Below, in pieces: positions 47,146-58,210 of a DNA stretch of 64,000 bases (position 1 is the first letter of the stretch; each line of letters starts with the position of its first letter). Both the position numbers and the translations under genes were made by a program. Source of the stretch: Protea cynaroides (taxonomy: Eukaryota; Streptophyta; Magnoliopsida; Proteales; Proteaceae); contig CM053270.1 in assembly GCA_028583415.1 (NCBI GenBank), forward strand, positions 55,748,173 through 55,812,172. The letters run 5' to 3'. A model generated the notes under the pieces. The model ran no database searches. It was not told the origin of the DNA and saw only the letters and a list, made by a program, of their open reading frames with translations.

Positions 47146-47287
47146 GAAAATACTCTGTTTTGACTGAATGACTTTGAAAATTGAAATTCTAAATTGATTA
47201 ATTGAATTTTGACATGGGAATGATATATATTATGATTGCCTCACATGTTCTATGATTTTCAGACACTACCACCACTGGAAACAAGAA

Positions 47288-48550
47288 ATGGCTGGGCGAA
47301 GAGTCACCAGGTGAGGACGTAACCCAGTTCCACCACCACCTGTAGACGAAGATAGCCATGAAAATCCTGAAGGACAAGAGAATCAGAATGTGGCACCAGC
47401 AGGATCTAATGACTAGGCTAATCCTACAAACTTACTAGCCCCACCTATAGATTTGGCTACGACGGTAATGAATTTAGCGCAACAGCTGCAGCAAATACAG
47501 CAAGTACAAGCCAATATGCAAGCTGCTATGGGAATGGCTTTTCCAGCTGTACATACTACACCTATACCAGCCAGACAAGTTAGCACCGTACCAGGGGGTA
47601 GCAACACTGTACCCCAAGCATCTCAAATGCCAGTTGTATAAGCTCCAGTACAAAACCCTGAGGTAGCCCAAGGCAGCCAGTATCAACCACCTATATATGG
47701 AGCCTATGCTCAGTATCAGTTGGACCATTCTTGACTGATCGAGCATTTCCTGAAAATGAAGCCTAAAGAATATAATGGTAAGCCAGCGGATCCTTTGTGG
47801 CCAGCTCACTAGATCGATGAGATGGAGAGGAATTTCATGATGATGACTGTTAATGAGGAGGAAAAAGTACAATGTGCAACATATATGTTGAAATGTGATG
47901 CACACCACTGGTGGAAGTCTACTCAGAGTTATTTGTTAACAAAGCACGCCCAATTGACCTGGACTATCTATAAAGAGGCATTCTTCAAGAAATATTTTCC
48001 CAGAAGTTCTAGAGATGCTATGGAAATAGAGTTCCTGAGTTTGTATCAGGGACAGATGACTGTGGATGCATATCAACAGCGTTATGAAGAGCTATTTTTC
48101 TTTGCACCCTCTAGCATGCAGGAGGTAAAAATACTAAAACCCGAAGGTTTGTCATGGGACTTAGGGGAAGCATTCGGGATCATGTTTTGGGGCTAGAAAA
48201 GAAAGTTTATAATGAAGCCGTACAGATTGCTCGAGTGCTAGAATCGAGCCAGAAGGAGAGCTACTTTGCTCAGAATAGAGGTATCAAAAGGCCTAATGGG
48301 AATTCATATAACGGAGGGAACACAAAGACCTTTAAACCCTTCCGTACTCAAGGCTTTAATGCTACAGCCAAGACTACTCTAACAGTCCAACCTCAACAGA
48401 AGCAAAATAGTGAAGGAGTAAAATGCTATAACTGTAATCAAATGGGACATTATTCAAGGGAGTGTCCTAAGCCCAGGAAGCAGCTACAACAAGGAAAAGT
48501 TTATGCAGTTACATCTGAGGATGCTGCCACATCGCCTGATGTGGTCACAG
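47288..48550 (+). pseudogene. gag: gag of element E
   Basis: Begins MAGRRVTR, 15 bases after a splice-acceptor-like TATGATTTTCAG (47272). Pro-rich N-terminus, QQLQQIQQVQ coil, capsid region (CDAHHWWKSTQSYL, EAFFKKYFPRSS, QQRYEELFFFAP) and zinc knuckle CYNCNQMGHYSRECP at 48424-48468. TAG or TGA stops at 47312, 47415, 47639, 47734 and 47812 mostly replace Gln or Trp codons. A +/-1 frameshift occurs near 48130-48155. It ends DVVTG at the mini-intron. Confidence 0.93.
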
Positions 48551-48619
48551 GTATGACCTGAACCTTTCATTTTGTATTACCTTGTGTGAGCATGTAGACT
48601 AAATTAAAAAAAATCACAG
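48551..48619 (+). other. Putative 69-bp gag-pol mini-intron, element E
   Basis: GGTCACAG|GTATGACC ... AAATCACAG|GTATCG. Splicing gives DVVTGIVPINGIPARVLFDSG in frame. The unspliced RNA stops after GMT. The direct repeat TCACAGGTAT at both ends would also allow loss by recombination or template switching. Confidence 0.55.
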
Positions 48620-51600
48620 GTATCGTACCTATAAATGGTATACCCGCCAGAGTGCTCTTTGATTCTGGAGCTACTCATTCTTTTATATCTGTGTCATTTG
48701 GAAAGAAGCTAAATCTACCCCTCAGATCTTTAGACTATAAATAACTTATATGATCACCTATGGGATTAAAAGTGGAACAAGAAAAAGATTATGGACCATG
48801 TCTGGTTCTTATCGACGAGAAGATTTTGGATGCAACCTTGATTCAACTCGAGATGGCAGACTTTGACGTTATTTTGGGAATGGACTGGTTAGCTCGGCAT
48901 TCTACAAACCTATTATGTACAGAAAAGAAATTGACATTTAAAGACAAGGAAGGAGTAGAGTTTCGTTTTGCGGGAACCAGACTTCTCCGTAAATGAAAAC
49001 TCATCCTTTCTGCATTAAAGGCTAGAAAATGCCTCGAGAAAGAAAGAGTTGGGTATCTAGTATCCGTGGTTGATCTCACCAAAGAAGTACCACGAATGGA
49101 AGATATTGATGTTGTGCGTGACTTTTCAGATGTATTTCCTGAGGAATTACTAGGACTATCACCCGACTGAGCGATAGTGTTCGTTATTAGATCTTATACC
49201 TAGAGCTGCACCAGTATCTAAAGCACCCTATCGAATGGCTCCTACTGAACTGAAGGAACTGAAGGTATAGTTATAGGAATTACTAGACAAGGGTTATATC
49301 ATACCCAACATATCACCATGGGGAGCGCTGGTATTGTTTGTGAAGAAGAAGGACAGTAGCATTCGACTATGTATAGACTATCGGGAATTGAATGAGCTTA
49401 GCATCAAGAATCGATACCCGTTGCCTATAATCGATGACTTGTTCGATCAATTCCAAGGTGCCAAGGTGTTCTCCAAGATTGATCTTCGATCAGGATACCA
49501 TCAATTGAGGATTAAGGAAGGTGATATTCCAAAGACAACATTCAGAACAAGATATGAACATTATGAATTTTTAGTCATGTCTTTTGGATTAACTAACGCA
49601 CCCATGACTTTTATGGAACTCATGAATCGGGTATTCCATGATATGTTGGATACGTCAGTCATTGTGTTTATTGACGATATATTGGTCTATTCCAAGGACA
49701 AGGAAACTTATGTCATGAATTTAAGAGCCGCTCTGCAGCGACTAGGAAAAGAGTAGTTTTACGCCAAATTTATAAAGTATGAGTTTTGGCTAAATGATGT
49801 CACTTTCTTAAGCCATGTTGTATCTGCTGAAGGAATTAAAGTGGATCTTAGCAAGATTGAAGCCATTGTGAAATGGAAAGCACCTAAGAGTGTTGCAAAA
49901 ATCAGAAGTTTCCTAGGTCTAGCTGGGTATTATCGACGATTCGTGGAAGATTACTCCAGAATTGTTGTACCTCTCACCAGTTTAACTAAGAAAGGAGAAA
50001 AGTTTTTTTGGACCGACAAATGTGAAGAAGGTTTTCAAACATTGAAAGCTAGATTGATATCTGCTCCCATCTTGACTATTCCTATTCCAGGACAACCATT
50101 TACCTTGTACACTGATGCGTCTGGGTTGGGTTTAGGATGTGTGCTTATTCAAGGAAAAAAAGTAGTTGTGTATGCCTCAAGACAACTGAAAACACATGAG
50201 AAGAACTATCCTACTCATGACTTGGAATTAGCAGCGGTAGTACATGCTATCAAGATATGGAGACATTATTTGTATGGAGAGAAATTTCAGATTAAATCAG
50301 ATCACAAGAGTCTCACTTATCTTTTTAATCAAAAGGAGTTGAACATGAGACAAAGAAGATGGTTGAAATTATTGAAGGATTATGATTGCGATATTTAGTA
50401 TCATCCAGGGAAAGCTAATGTAGTTGCTGATGCGCTAAGCAGAAAAGCAATGATAAAATCCCAAGGAGAGGTTAACACGACTGTGGCAATGTGTGTTACA
50501 GGAAAAGTATTCCATCATGGTAATGAGCTGTTCGTGATAGATGCACCGGGTGGATCAACCAACCAAGGGTTTACTCATCAGTTTTCAAATATGTTCGCAA
50601 CATTGAAGATTGTACCTAATACAATAGATGAAGTGAAAGCCGCTACTAAATCAGACCCTTATCTGAGAACGGTGTAAAAAGACATCGAAAAAGGTAGGAC
50701 TATTCCTGAGTTCACCTTGGACGTTGAAAAGGTACTGAAGTACAAAGGAATAGTATGTGTTCCTGAAATAGAAAACATGGACATTAGACACAGACTAATG
50801 AAGGAAGCTCACACCACCTCTTATTCGGTACATCCTGGAAGTACAAAGATGTATCATGATTTAAAGAAATTATATTGGTGGAGAGGAATGAAAGAAGATG
50901 TAGCTAAATTTGTGTCTCAATGCCTAAATTGTCAGAGGGTAAAGGCTGAACGGTAAAGACCTGCAGGATTGTTGCAACCACTGCCAGAACCAGCATGGAA
51001 ATGGGATTGCATCACTATGGACTTCGTCACCGGGTTACCATTGACTCCCCGAGTAGTTGACGTGGTCTGGGTGATTGTAGATCGTCTGACTAAGATAGCT
51101 CGTTTCATAGCTATACGACCTCAGTATATCCTAGAGAGGTTAGCCAAGCTATATGTGGATAATATTGTCAGATTACATGGTGTACCTGAAAGCATTGTGT
51201 CCGATAGAGACCCACGCTTTACCTCAAAGTTTTGGGAAGGATTACAGAAGGCTATGGGTACAACATTGAAATTCAGTACTGCATTCCATCCTCAGACAGA
51301 TGGACAGTCGGAGCGTACCATTCAGATTTTAGAAGACATGCTTCGAGCCTATGTTATTGATTTCAAGGGATCATGGGATGATAAACTACCATTGATCGAG
51401 TTCGCCTATAACAACAGTTATCAGGCTACTATACAGATGTCACCCTATGAAGCACTGTATGGTAGGAAGTGTCGAACTCCTTTGTTTTGGAATGAAGTTG
51501 GTGAACGGAGTATCATTGGACCAGAATTTATTGAAGAGACTTATCGAGTAGTCGACATTATCAAGGAAAGAGTTAGAACAGCTTAGAATCGTCAGAAACA

Positions 51601-52084
51601 ATATGTAGATACTCGACATCGAGACCTTGAATTTATCGTAGGTGATAAGGTATTCTTGAAAGTATCTCCTATGCGAGGCTTAAAACGATTCGGACAGAAA
51701 GGGAAGCTAAGTCTGAGATATGTCGGGCCATATGAGATTCTCTCTAAACATGAGAAAGTGGCGTATCAGTTAGCACTACCCCCATCTATGTCAAGTGTGC
51801 ATGATATATTTCATATCTCGTTACTAAAGAAGTACGTTAGAGATCCAACACACATTTTAACAGTAGATCCACCAGGTCTAACTAATGATTTGACATTCGA
51901 AGTAACACCAACTAAAATCACCAGCCAAAAGGTTCAACGTCTACGTAATCGTGACATTTATTATGTTAAGGTTACTTGGAGGAGCCGAGATATAGAAGAG
52001 ATCACATCGGAAGAAGATAATGCTATGCGAAATCAATATCCTCACCTTTTCGACTGGGAAGGTATGTGTAAATTTCGAGGATGA
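48620..52084 (+). pseudogene. pol: pol of element E (protease to chromodomain)
   Basis: Protease LFDSGATHSF at 48655-48684; reverse transcriptase with VFIDDILVYS near 49665-49695; RNase H LYTDASGLGLG near 50107; integrase finger HPGSTKMYHD ... CLNCQRVK (50830-50945), core MDFVTGLP, VSDRDP and TDGQSE (51015, 51200, 51300), GPY/F module YVGPYEIL (51719) and a chromodomain-like end (LRNRDIYYVKVTWRSRD, then NQYPHLF) at about 51905-52045. Stops near 48740, 48993, 49168, 49754, 50397, 50676, 50954 and 51584 disable it. The chromodomain and GPY/F place it in the Tekay/Del group of chromoviruses. Confidence 0.95.
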
Positions 52085-52096
52085 AATTTCTAATAA

Positions 52097-52107
52097 GAGG
52101 GGGGAGT
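52097..52107 (+). promoter_or_regulatory. Polypurine tract of element E
   Basis: GAGGGGGGAGT immediately before the 3' LTR start. Confidence 0.85.
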
Positions 52108-54414
52108 TGTAAGACCCGTATCGAACTAATCGGTCTTACCACCTTGTATCAGGTCTTCCTATCATGGTCGAGCCAAGTGGACCAAGTGCGTGAAGAAACC
52201 ACAAGACCAGGTATGAAATCAACCCAAAAATAGTCAATTATGAGTGTATGATCGCATACCTAAACAGGTGTGACCGACTACACCTCAAAATAGTGCAACC
52301 ACATGAATTTTGGTCATATGGTCACACGTTTCAGAAGGTGTGGTCGACGGATTTTACGACCCCACCTCCAACCACACGAACCCAGTCAGAAACCAAAAAT
52401 TAGGAAACCTTCTTAATCCAAAAGGGGTTCTTTCCTAAACTCATTAGGGCATATTATGGAGGGTTTTTCTCTATAAATAGGACGTCCCTTAGCCTCTTTC
52501 ACTCTTTTAGAACTCAAACTAAAAGTGAGAGAAAGAGAAGAGAAGGAAGATAAGGAAAATTGAAGAGGAAGACTAAGGAGGGGGAAAATTCAGAGAAAAC
52601 TCTGAATCTTCAGCAAGCTTAAGGTATGAACATATTTCCCATGTTAAATTGAGAGCCTAAAATAGTTCATAAAGAAGATAGGATTTAGGAGAAACCCAAA
52701 TCATCAATCAATGGACAAATTCTAAGAGAATCCATGGAGAAAATTATGTGGACAATGGATTATGTATAGAATAATAGTTCTGAGCCATAGAACAATCATA
52801 GGAAGGACCATGATGATAAGTCAAGGGATCCAAACAAGAAGGAATGGAGTTGAGAGTGAAAGGTCGACCATCACACGTGTGGTCGCATAATGTGCGACCA
52901 CACGAGACACACATGTCCAACCACATGTCCTCGGGAAGTTCCAGGGAGGGTGTGGTCGCACATGTGGTCGCAGGATATGCGACCACACACCCTGTGGTCG
53001 TAGAAACTGAGACCACAGGTACTGTCACACCTACGATCCCTCAGTTTCTGTTAGTCTAAATTCATGGAAATTAATTCTAATTTAAAATATATAAATTTGT
53101 TAGGTTTCCAAGTGGTCTAAGAGTGAATTACAAAGCTTGAACGAGGATCTATTATCGACCATAGGTGAAATAACAAGACCTAAATTAATTGGCTAATAAT
53201 AAACTATTTTTATTTATTGAGTCCAATGCCATGAATGATTCTATGCTCGTATGCGTATATTGTGCATTTCACATGTCATCCAATATTTTTGTTATTATTG
53301 TTCATGCATATTTAATTCAGTTTATTTATAACACGATGATGATGATGATGCTAGGAATAGACATGTGAATGTATGTGTGTGGTTAGTATGCTTGATACGA
53401 GTGGAGCATCAGGGGGAGGACGTGACACTATGGTTCATCCTGGTCACCAGACTCTAGCTCTATCTCTACTCAAGTCTTGTCCATTAACATCGTCGTATCG
53501 CCATTACCTTAGCAGAACTATTACGTCATAGGGCATCAGGGGAGGTGGTCTCAAACCGTGTAGTCTCTGACTCTGCTGGGGGGCCTTAGCTCTATCTTTA
53601 TGGATGTATTGAGGGATGTTGGGGTGAGGCCTTGGATACATTGTTTGACATTAGGACTGGTTAGTTGCGAGCTCAGTTTGCAAGCCCTCGCCAATAGGGG
53701 CTTATGTGTTGGTATGGGTAAGGCATCAGGGGAAGTGTCATGCGATGTTTGATCCGTGCACTTTAGCTCTATCTCTATTCCATGATGGGTGTATGTGGGA
53801 TGGCAATGGTGTTTGATCCATTGGGCGGCTTCACACACTTGCGTATAGAGGTGCGACGGCCACCAATCCTTTCTATTGCACATTACAAACTTATGAACCA
53901 GACCAAAGATATGAATTGAATCTACGCATATTTTTGTTGCATTGTTTTGTTTGCTCACTGAGCCATGATGTGTGCTCACCCTTTCGACATCGAATATTTT
54001 TAGTTAATGATGATTTTCTTATAGTAGAAGATTATATGAATGCTCCCATGTACGGGCATGTTGCGGTGATGGATGCAGAAGCTATGATGGAGTCGCATGA
54101 TTCGTCGTGCGAATGCAACTCATGCATCTTTGATTAGATTATTTATTGGATTATTTAGAAGATGTAATTGATTAATTTATTTTATTTTATGTCTTAGTCT
54201 TTTGGAGATAATTGGGTACTTTATTTATAATATCACTATTAGATACTCAGTTAATTAATATTAAAGACTTCCGCTATTGTTTATTTACTCTGATTATGGT
54301 TGTGGATGTGTATGGTTTAAGTAAAAGGACAGCCTATTCGAGATCCTGGTTGAACCGTTGGATCATAGATGGTTTATCACACCATTCTGGTTGGTGCAAA
54401 ATTGGGGTGTGACA
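52108..54414 (+). mobile_element. 3' LTR of element E
   Basis: Length 2307 bp, uninterrupted. GTGGTCGC-type clusters at 52246-52380 and 52858-53030. TATA box CTATAAATAG at 52471-52480, so U3 is only about 0.4 kb and nearly 1.9 kb would be R/U5. Conserved donor-like CTTAAG|GTATGAAC near 52622. ATG trinucleotide run near 53335. LTR-borne frame at 53985-54137 with tail DSSCECNSCIFD. Confidence 0.95.
53985..54137 (+). pseudogene. LTR-borne Cys-rich reading frame, 3' LTR of E
   Basis: Open frame RHRIFLVNDDFLIVEDYMN ... SHDSSCECNSCIFD and TAG. It lacks the GATGATGCAG|G of other copies (replaced by a diverged stretch). The tail is preserved with different codons from the solo LTR copy. Confidence 0.45.
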
Positions 54415-54780
54415 CTCATCTTGGTCCACTCAGAGTTCTCCGCTCATTTCCCAACCTTCGACTTCTCCTATAGCCCTCTTATGAACAAGGTGATCTGAGA
54501 CAAGCTTGGTCAAACTTCTGCTCTTCTTCCTCCAACAGTCTCCTATACTGAATTGGCAATAGTCATGACCTCTCCTCGAGAAGTTGCTCTTCTGTCTGCT
54601 GTTCCTCTTCAAAAAAACCCCAGGAACGACTCCCGAAGACCCCTCTACAGTCCCTTTAGAAGAAACTCCGGGCACAACATCTTCAGAGACACCTCCGGCA
54701 GACACCTTCCCAACAGAATCTCCCATAAACATCCCTCCAAGGGGATAAGAACACAGACCTTTTATCTTTTTTCTTTCTTT
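54415..54780 (+). pseudogene. Tat element antisense accessory ORF, 3' portion
   Basis: Continues the frame cut at 40184: after the duplicated CTCAT it reads HSEFSAHFPTFDFSYSPL, then a Ser/Pro/Arg-rich end. One TGA lies near 54497. It is followed by a long T run (54820-54840). Reading across the insertion gives a smooth coiled-coil-to-tail transition, which supports the reconstruction of the target site. Confidence 0.6.
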
Positions 54781-54894
54781 TTTGTAAGCCCCTTGGGCAC
54801 AGTCTTCTTTTTCTTCTTCTTTTTTTTTTTTTTTTTTTTTGTCAAATGCGTACTCTTTATTTGTGTTGGTATCAATGTAATATTTTTTCCTCTA

Positions 54895-55585
54895 CATTTT
54901 AAGTGACCAATACCTTGCAATCACACCCATATTTACCACTACCCCTCTATCTGATAGTGCTTGTGGGAATGGTCCTAGAATAACCATACCCCAAACCATG
55001 AATGGGATCGATGCTGGGATGGACTGCAATTGGGCACATGGGTGGTGGGATATGGTGGCATGCTTCTGGCACAGTTCACAGGTCTTGGCATACCTCTCAC
55101 AGTCCCTCATCATATGGTGGTAACCCCTTCGAATGATCTTGAAACACATAGTTCGTCTGCACTGATGAGCTTCACAAATCCCCTCGTGTACCTCTGCCAT
55201 GACATATTCTACCCTCAACGGGGTGATGCAGTCAAGTAAAGGTAGAGTATGATATTTCTTGTAGAGTATGAGATTTCTTATAGAATACCTCATCATGAAT
55301 GACGTACGACCCCGCCTGGGCCTGTATATGTCGGGCTTCCTTCTTGTCTTTTGACGGCACATTCTCCCTTAAATAAGTGAGCAGGGGATCCATCCAGTAT
55401 GGCTTGATATCCGTAAGCATAACTTTAGCCACTAGATCAGTACTTTGTTGCGGCAGATGTTCTACATATACAAGTACGTTGAAACTGCTTAGATCGTCCA
55501 ACCCCAAGTGGGAAAGGGCATCCGCTTTTGTATTTTGGTCTTTGGGTATGCTGATCATCTCAAACTTCTCCAGAGGCTCAATCAA
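54895..55585 (-). pseudogene. Tat integrase N-terminus and linker
   Basis: Contains the HHCC zinc-binding module (EVHEGICEAHQ, then RRGYHHMMRDCERYAKTCELCQKHA) at about 55055-55215 and the start of the core near WGMVILGPFPQAL. The conserved Asp expected there is replaced (MVILG for MDILG-like). The core after this is absent, replaced by the T-rich junction with the accessory ORF. Confidence 0.85.
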
Positions 55586-56083
55586 CTATTTCACCAGGGC
55601 CAAGTACTTGGCTAGATGCTCCTGTTGTTCTTCATAGACCCCCGTCACTTGTCGTACGACCAATTGAGAGTCTCCATGAACCAATAGGTGCTTCACTGCA
55701 AGTTTCTTAGCTAGCTTAAGTCCAACAACCAGGGTCTCATACTCTGCCACATTGTTGGTTGTTGAGAAATCAAAACATACTGATGTCAGTACTTTGAACC
55801 CCTCAGAACTGATGAGGACAATTCATGCTCCAGCATCTTCCTTGTTTGAAGCTCCGTCTATGTACATGACCCAGGAAGGTTCTTCAGGACCGAGAAAATC
55901 TTGATCCTAACCTCCTTAAGTGCCCTTTCAACACTTCTTCTCTACCTGGCAGAGTACTCTCTATCAAAAAATCCGCCAACGCTTGTGCTTTGAGGTTGGT
56001 CCAGGGTTGGAACTTGTGGTCAAATTCTCCCAACTCAATTGCCCAGTTGATAATAGAGAGGAACTTACTCAAGGGTCGGTCTG
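55586..56083 (-). pseudogene. Tat second (archaeal-like) RNase H
   Basis: TNNVAEYETLVVGLKLAKKL and VHGDSQLVVRQVTGVYEE (about 55630-55770) are the signature of the extra RNase H of Tat elements; Glu and Asp catalytic positions are visible. Stops near 55590, 55830 and 55870 break it. The normal Ty3 RNase H remnant (SIINWAIELGEFDHKFQP) lies just upstream at about 55960-56090. Confidence 0.8.
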
Positions 56084-57150
56084 TCAATATAGTGATGGAG
56101 TGAGATTGGAAATAGGGCGAAGTTTTTTGGCCGAAGTGACCACAGCTAAGGCCAATTTTTTTATGGATTGATACCTAGTCTCTGCATCGAGTAACACCTT
56201 ACTAATGTAATAAATAGGATGTTGCACTTTGTCGATCTCCTTGATCAATACCCCACTGACCGCACAAGGGGAAACCACCAGATAGAGTAGCAAGTTTTCT
56301 CCTATCTCCGGCTTCACCAATAATGGAGGAGTAGATAAGTACCTCTTCAGACTCCTAAACGCTTCCTCACATTCTGATGTCCATTCAAAGGTTTTGGATC
56401 CCTTAAGAGTTTTGAAGAATGGGAGATACAGATTAGCAGACCTTGACATTAACCTTTCCAACGCTGCGATTAGCCCTGTGAGCACTTGCACTTGCTTCGG
56501 AGTTGTTGGAGACTTCATACTTTGAATAGCATCGATCATAGCTGGGTTGGCCTCGATCCCTCTTTGAGACACCATAAACCCAAGAAATTTTCTGGATTGC
56601 ACACCGAAGGCACACTTTGAGGGATTGAATCGCATGGTATTCCTTCGAACCACCTCGAATACCTCATTGAGATCTTTCAGATGGTCAAGTGCCTTTGTTG
56701 TCTTGACCAAGAAATCATCTATGTATACCTCCATGTTTTGGCTGATCTGCTTCTCGAACACTTTGTTGACGAGCCTCTGGTAAGTTGCTCCTGCATTCTT
56801 GAGCCCAAAAGGCATCACAATGTAACAGTATGTGCCCTTCTTAGTGATGAAGACAGTGTTTTCCTCGTCTTTTTTAGCCATTTTTATTTGGTTATACCAA
56901 GAGTACGCATCTAAAAAAAATAGCAGCTCATGCTCAGCAATGGCATCTATGAGCTGATCTATTCGCGGCGGGGGATAGGAATCATTGGAGCATGCTTTAT
57001 TTAAATCTATAAAGTCTATCAGACTTGGGGACCAGTACAATGTTGGCCAACCAGTCTGGATAGTACACTTCCAAGATAAATCCGACCTTTAATAACTTCT
57101 CAACCTCTCGATCGATGATCACTTACTTTTCTGGGGACACTGCTCTTTTC
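56084..57150 (-). pseudogene. Tat reverse transcriptase and first RNase H
   Basis: DFIDLNKACSNDSYPPPRID, MPFGLKNAGATYQRLVNKVF and the active site EVYIDDFLVKT (about 56705-56735) are diagnostic of Tat RT. RNase H begins at FEWTSECEEAF. One long 318-codon open frame remains; the N-terminal RT part (57040-57150) is in another frame. Confidence 0.92.
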
Positions 57151-57224
57151 TTGTGATGATGGGGATCGATCTTCAGGTAGTGCTCCATGGTCAATCGTGG
57201 GATCTCGAGCATATCTTCTGGAGT

Positions 57225-58210
57225 TTAGGTAAACATATCTGCATTCACCTTCAGAAACACAATGAGTTCTTGCTTTTTCTCTTTGGGGAGGGCTGAGCCG
57301 ATAAGGAAGGTCTTCTTTGGATGGTCGTTAGTGAATGGCACGGGAATGAGATCTTCAACTGGGGTGGTTTGCTCCACTAGAAAATCATCGCGATACTCAT
57401 CTAGCTGAGTCACCTTCACCGGCTAATCTTCATCAAGTGCGGCCAAGGTAGCAGCATGACACCTCTTGGACACAAACTGGTCAGCCTGGCAATGTCTGAC
57501 CCCTCACTCAGTTGGAAACTTCATCAGCAGATAGTAGGTCGACAAACAGGCTCGTAGCTTGTTGAGGCCAGATCGACTGATGATAGTATTGTGACTCGAC
57601 CGGGTATCCACCACCATATATTTCAAGTTGATGCATACTCACTCAAGGTAGACCCCCAGACGGGTATCTATCTGGATGGCTCCCTTCACCAGCACTCCTC
57701 CATTGAACCCCAGAAAGGAATACTGATAGGCCTCAGTTGTTCATCCGTGTATCCTAGCCTTCGAAATGTATCATAAAAGAGGATCTAACATGCACTCCCA
57801 GTGTCGACCAGTATACAAATCACTTTTCATTCTTTTCCAATCACCATTTTGATAACAAGGGGATCCTGGTGGGGGGTAACCACATCAATAAGATCATCAT
57901 TACTGAAGTAAATGTACCCCTCATACCTGATTTTCTTAGAGGAAGACCCCCTGTCTCTTCTTTTCTTTTTCTGACTTTCTTTCCTTTAATAGATTCTTCT
58001 TTAATGGGCTCGACCACAATTGGAAGTACCTCCCACCGCATGTGCTCTGGCCTGACCATCACTGTCATGTACTTCGGTTGCTTAGGGTCACGTACTCATC
58101 ATCACTCAGACCAAGCTCTTGCTTTGGTCCTTCCTTACCCAATAGTCTCCTAGGGAACTCTCTTCTCGAACTGTTGGTACTCCTTTAGCAGCTTGCCCTC
58201 TCATCATCTC
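57225..58210 (-). pseudogene. Tat protease region
   Basis: LVDTGSA near 57795-57820 is the aspartic protease motif; upstream DDLIDVVTPHQDPLVI (about 57850-57905) is the usual Tat lead-in, and 57225-57419 (EQTTPVEDLIPV, PKEKKQELIVFLKVNADMF) is the protease-RT linker. Frameshifts and stops separate these parts. Confidence 0.78.

Larger units (their letters stand above)
40190..54414 (+). mobile_element. Element E: structurally complete Tekay-like chromovirus, TSD CTCAT
   Basis: Both LTRs are present, starting TGTAAGAC and ending GTGTGACA or GCGTGACA, and flanked by CTCAT at 40185-40189 and 54415-54419. Order: 5' LTR, PBS, antisense ORF (45109-46323), motif cluster, gag (47288), mini-intron (48551-48619), pol with chromodomain (to 52084), polypurine tract, 3' LTR. 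Total 14.2 kb including a 2.3-kb solo LTR inserted in the 5' LTR, so the element itself is about 11.9 kb. Stops in gag, pol and aORF make it non-autonomous now. Confidence 0.95.

Noticed and set aside
40190..54414. Element E as an active virus-like element
   Set aside because: gag, pol and aORF each carry several stops and gag has a frameshift; it is a decayed copy.
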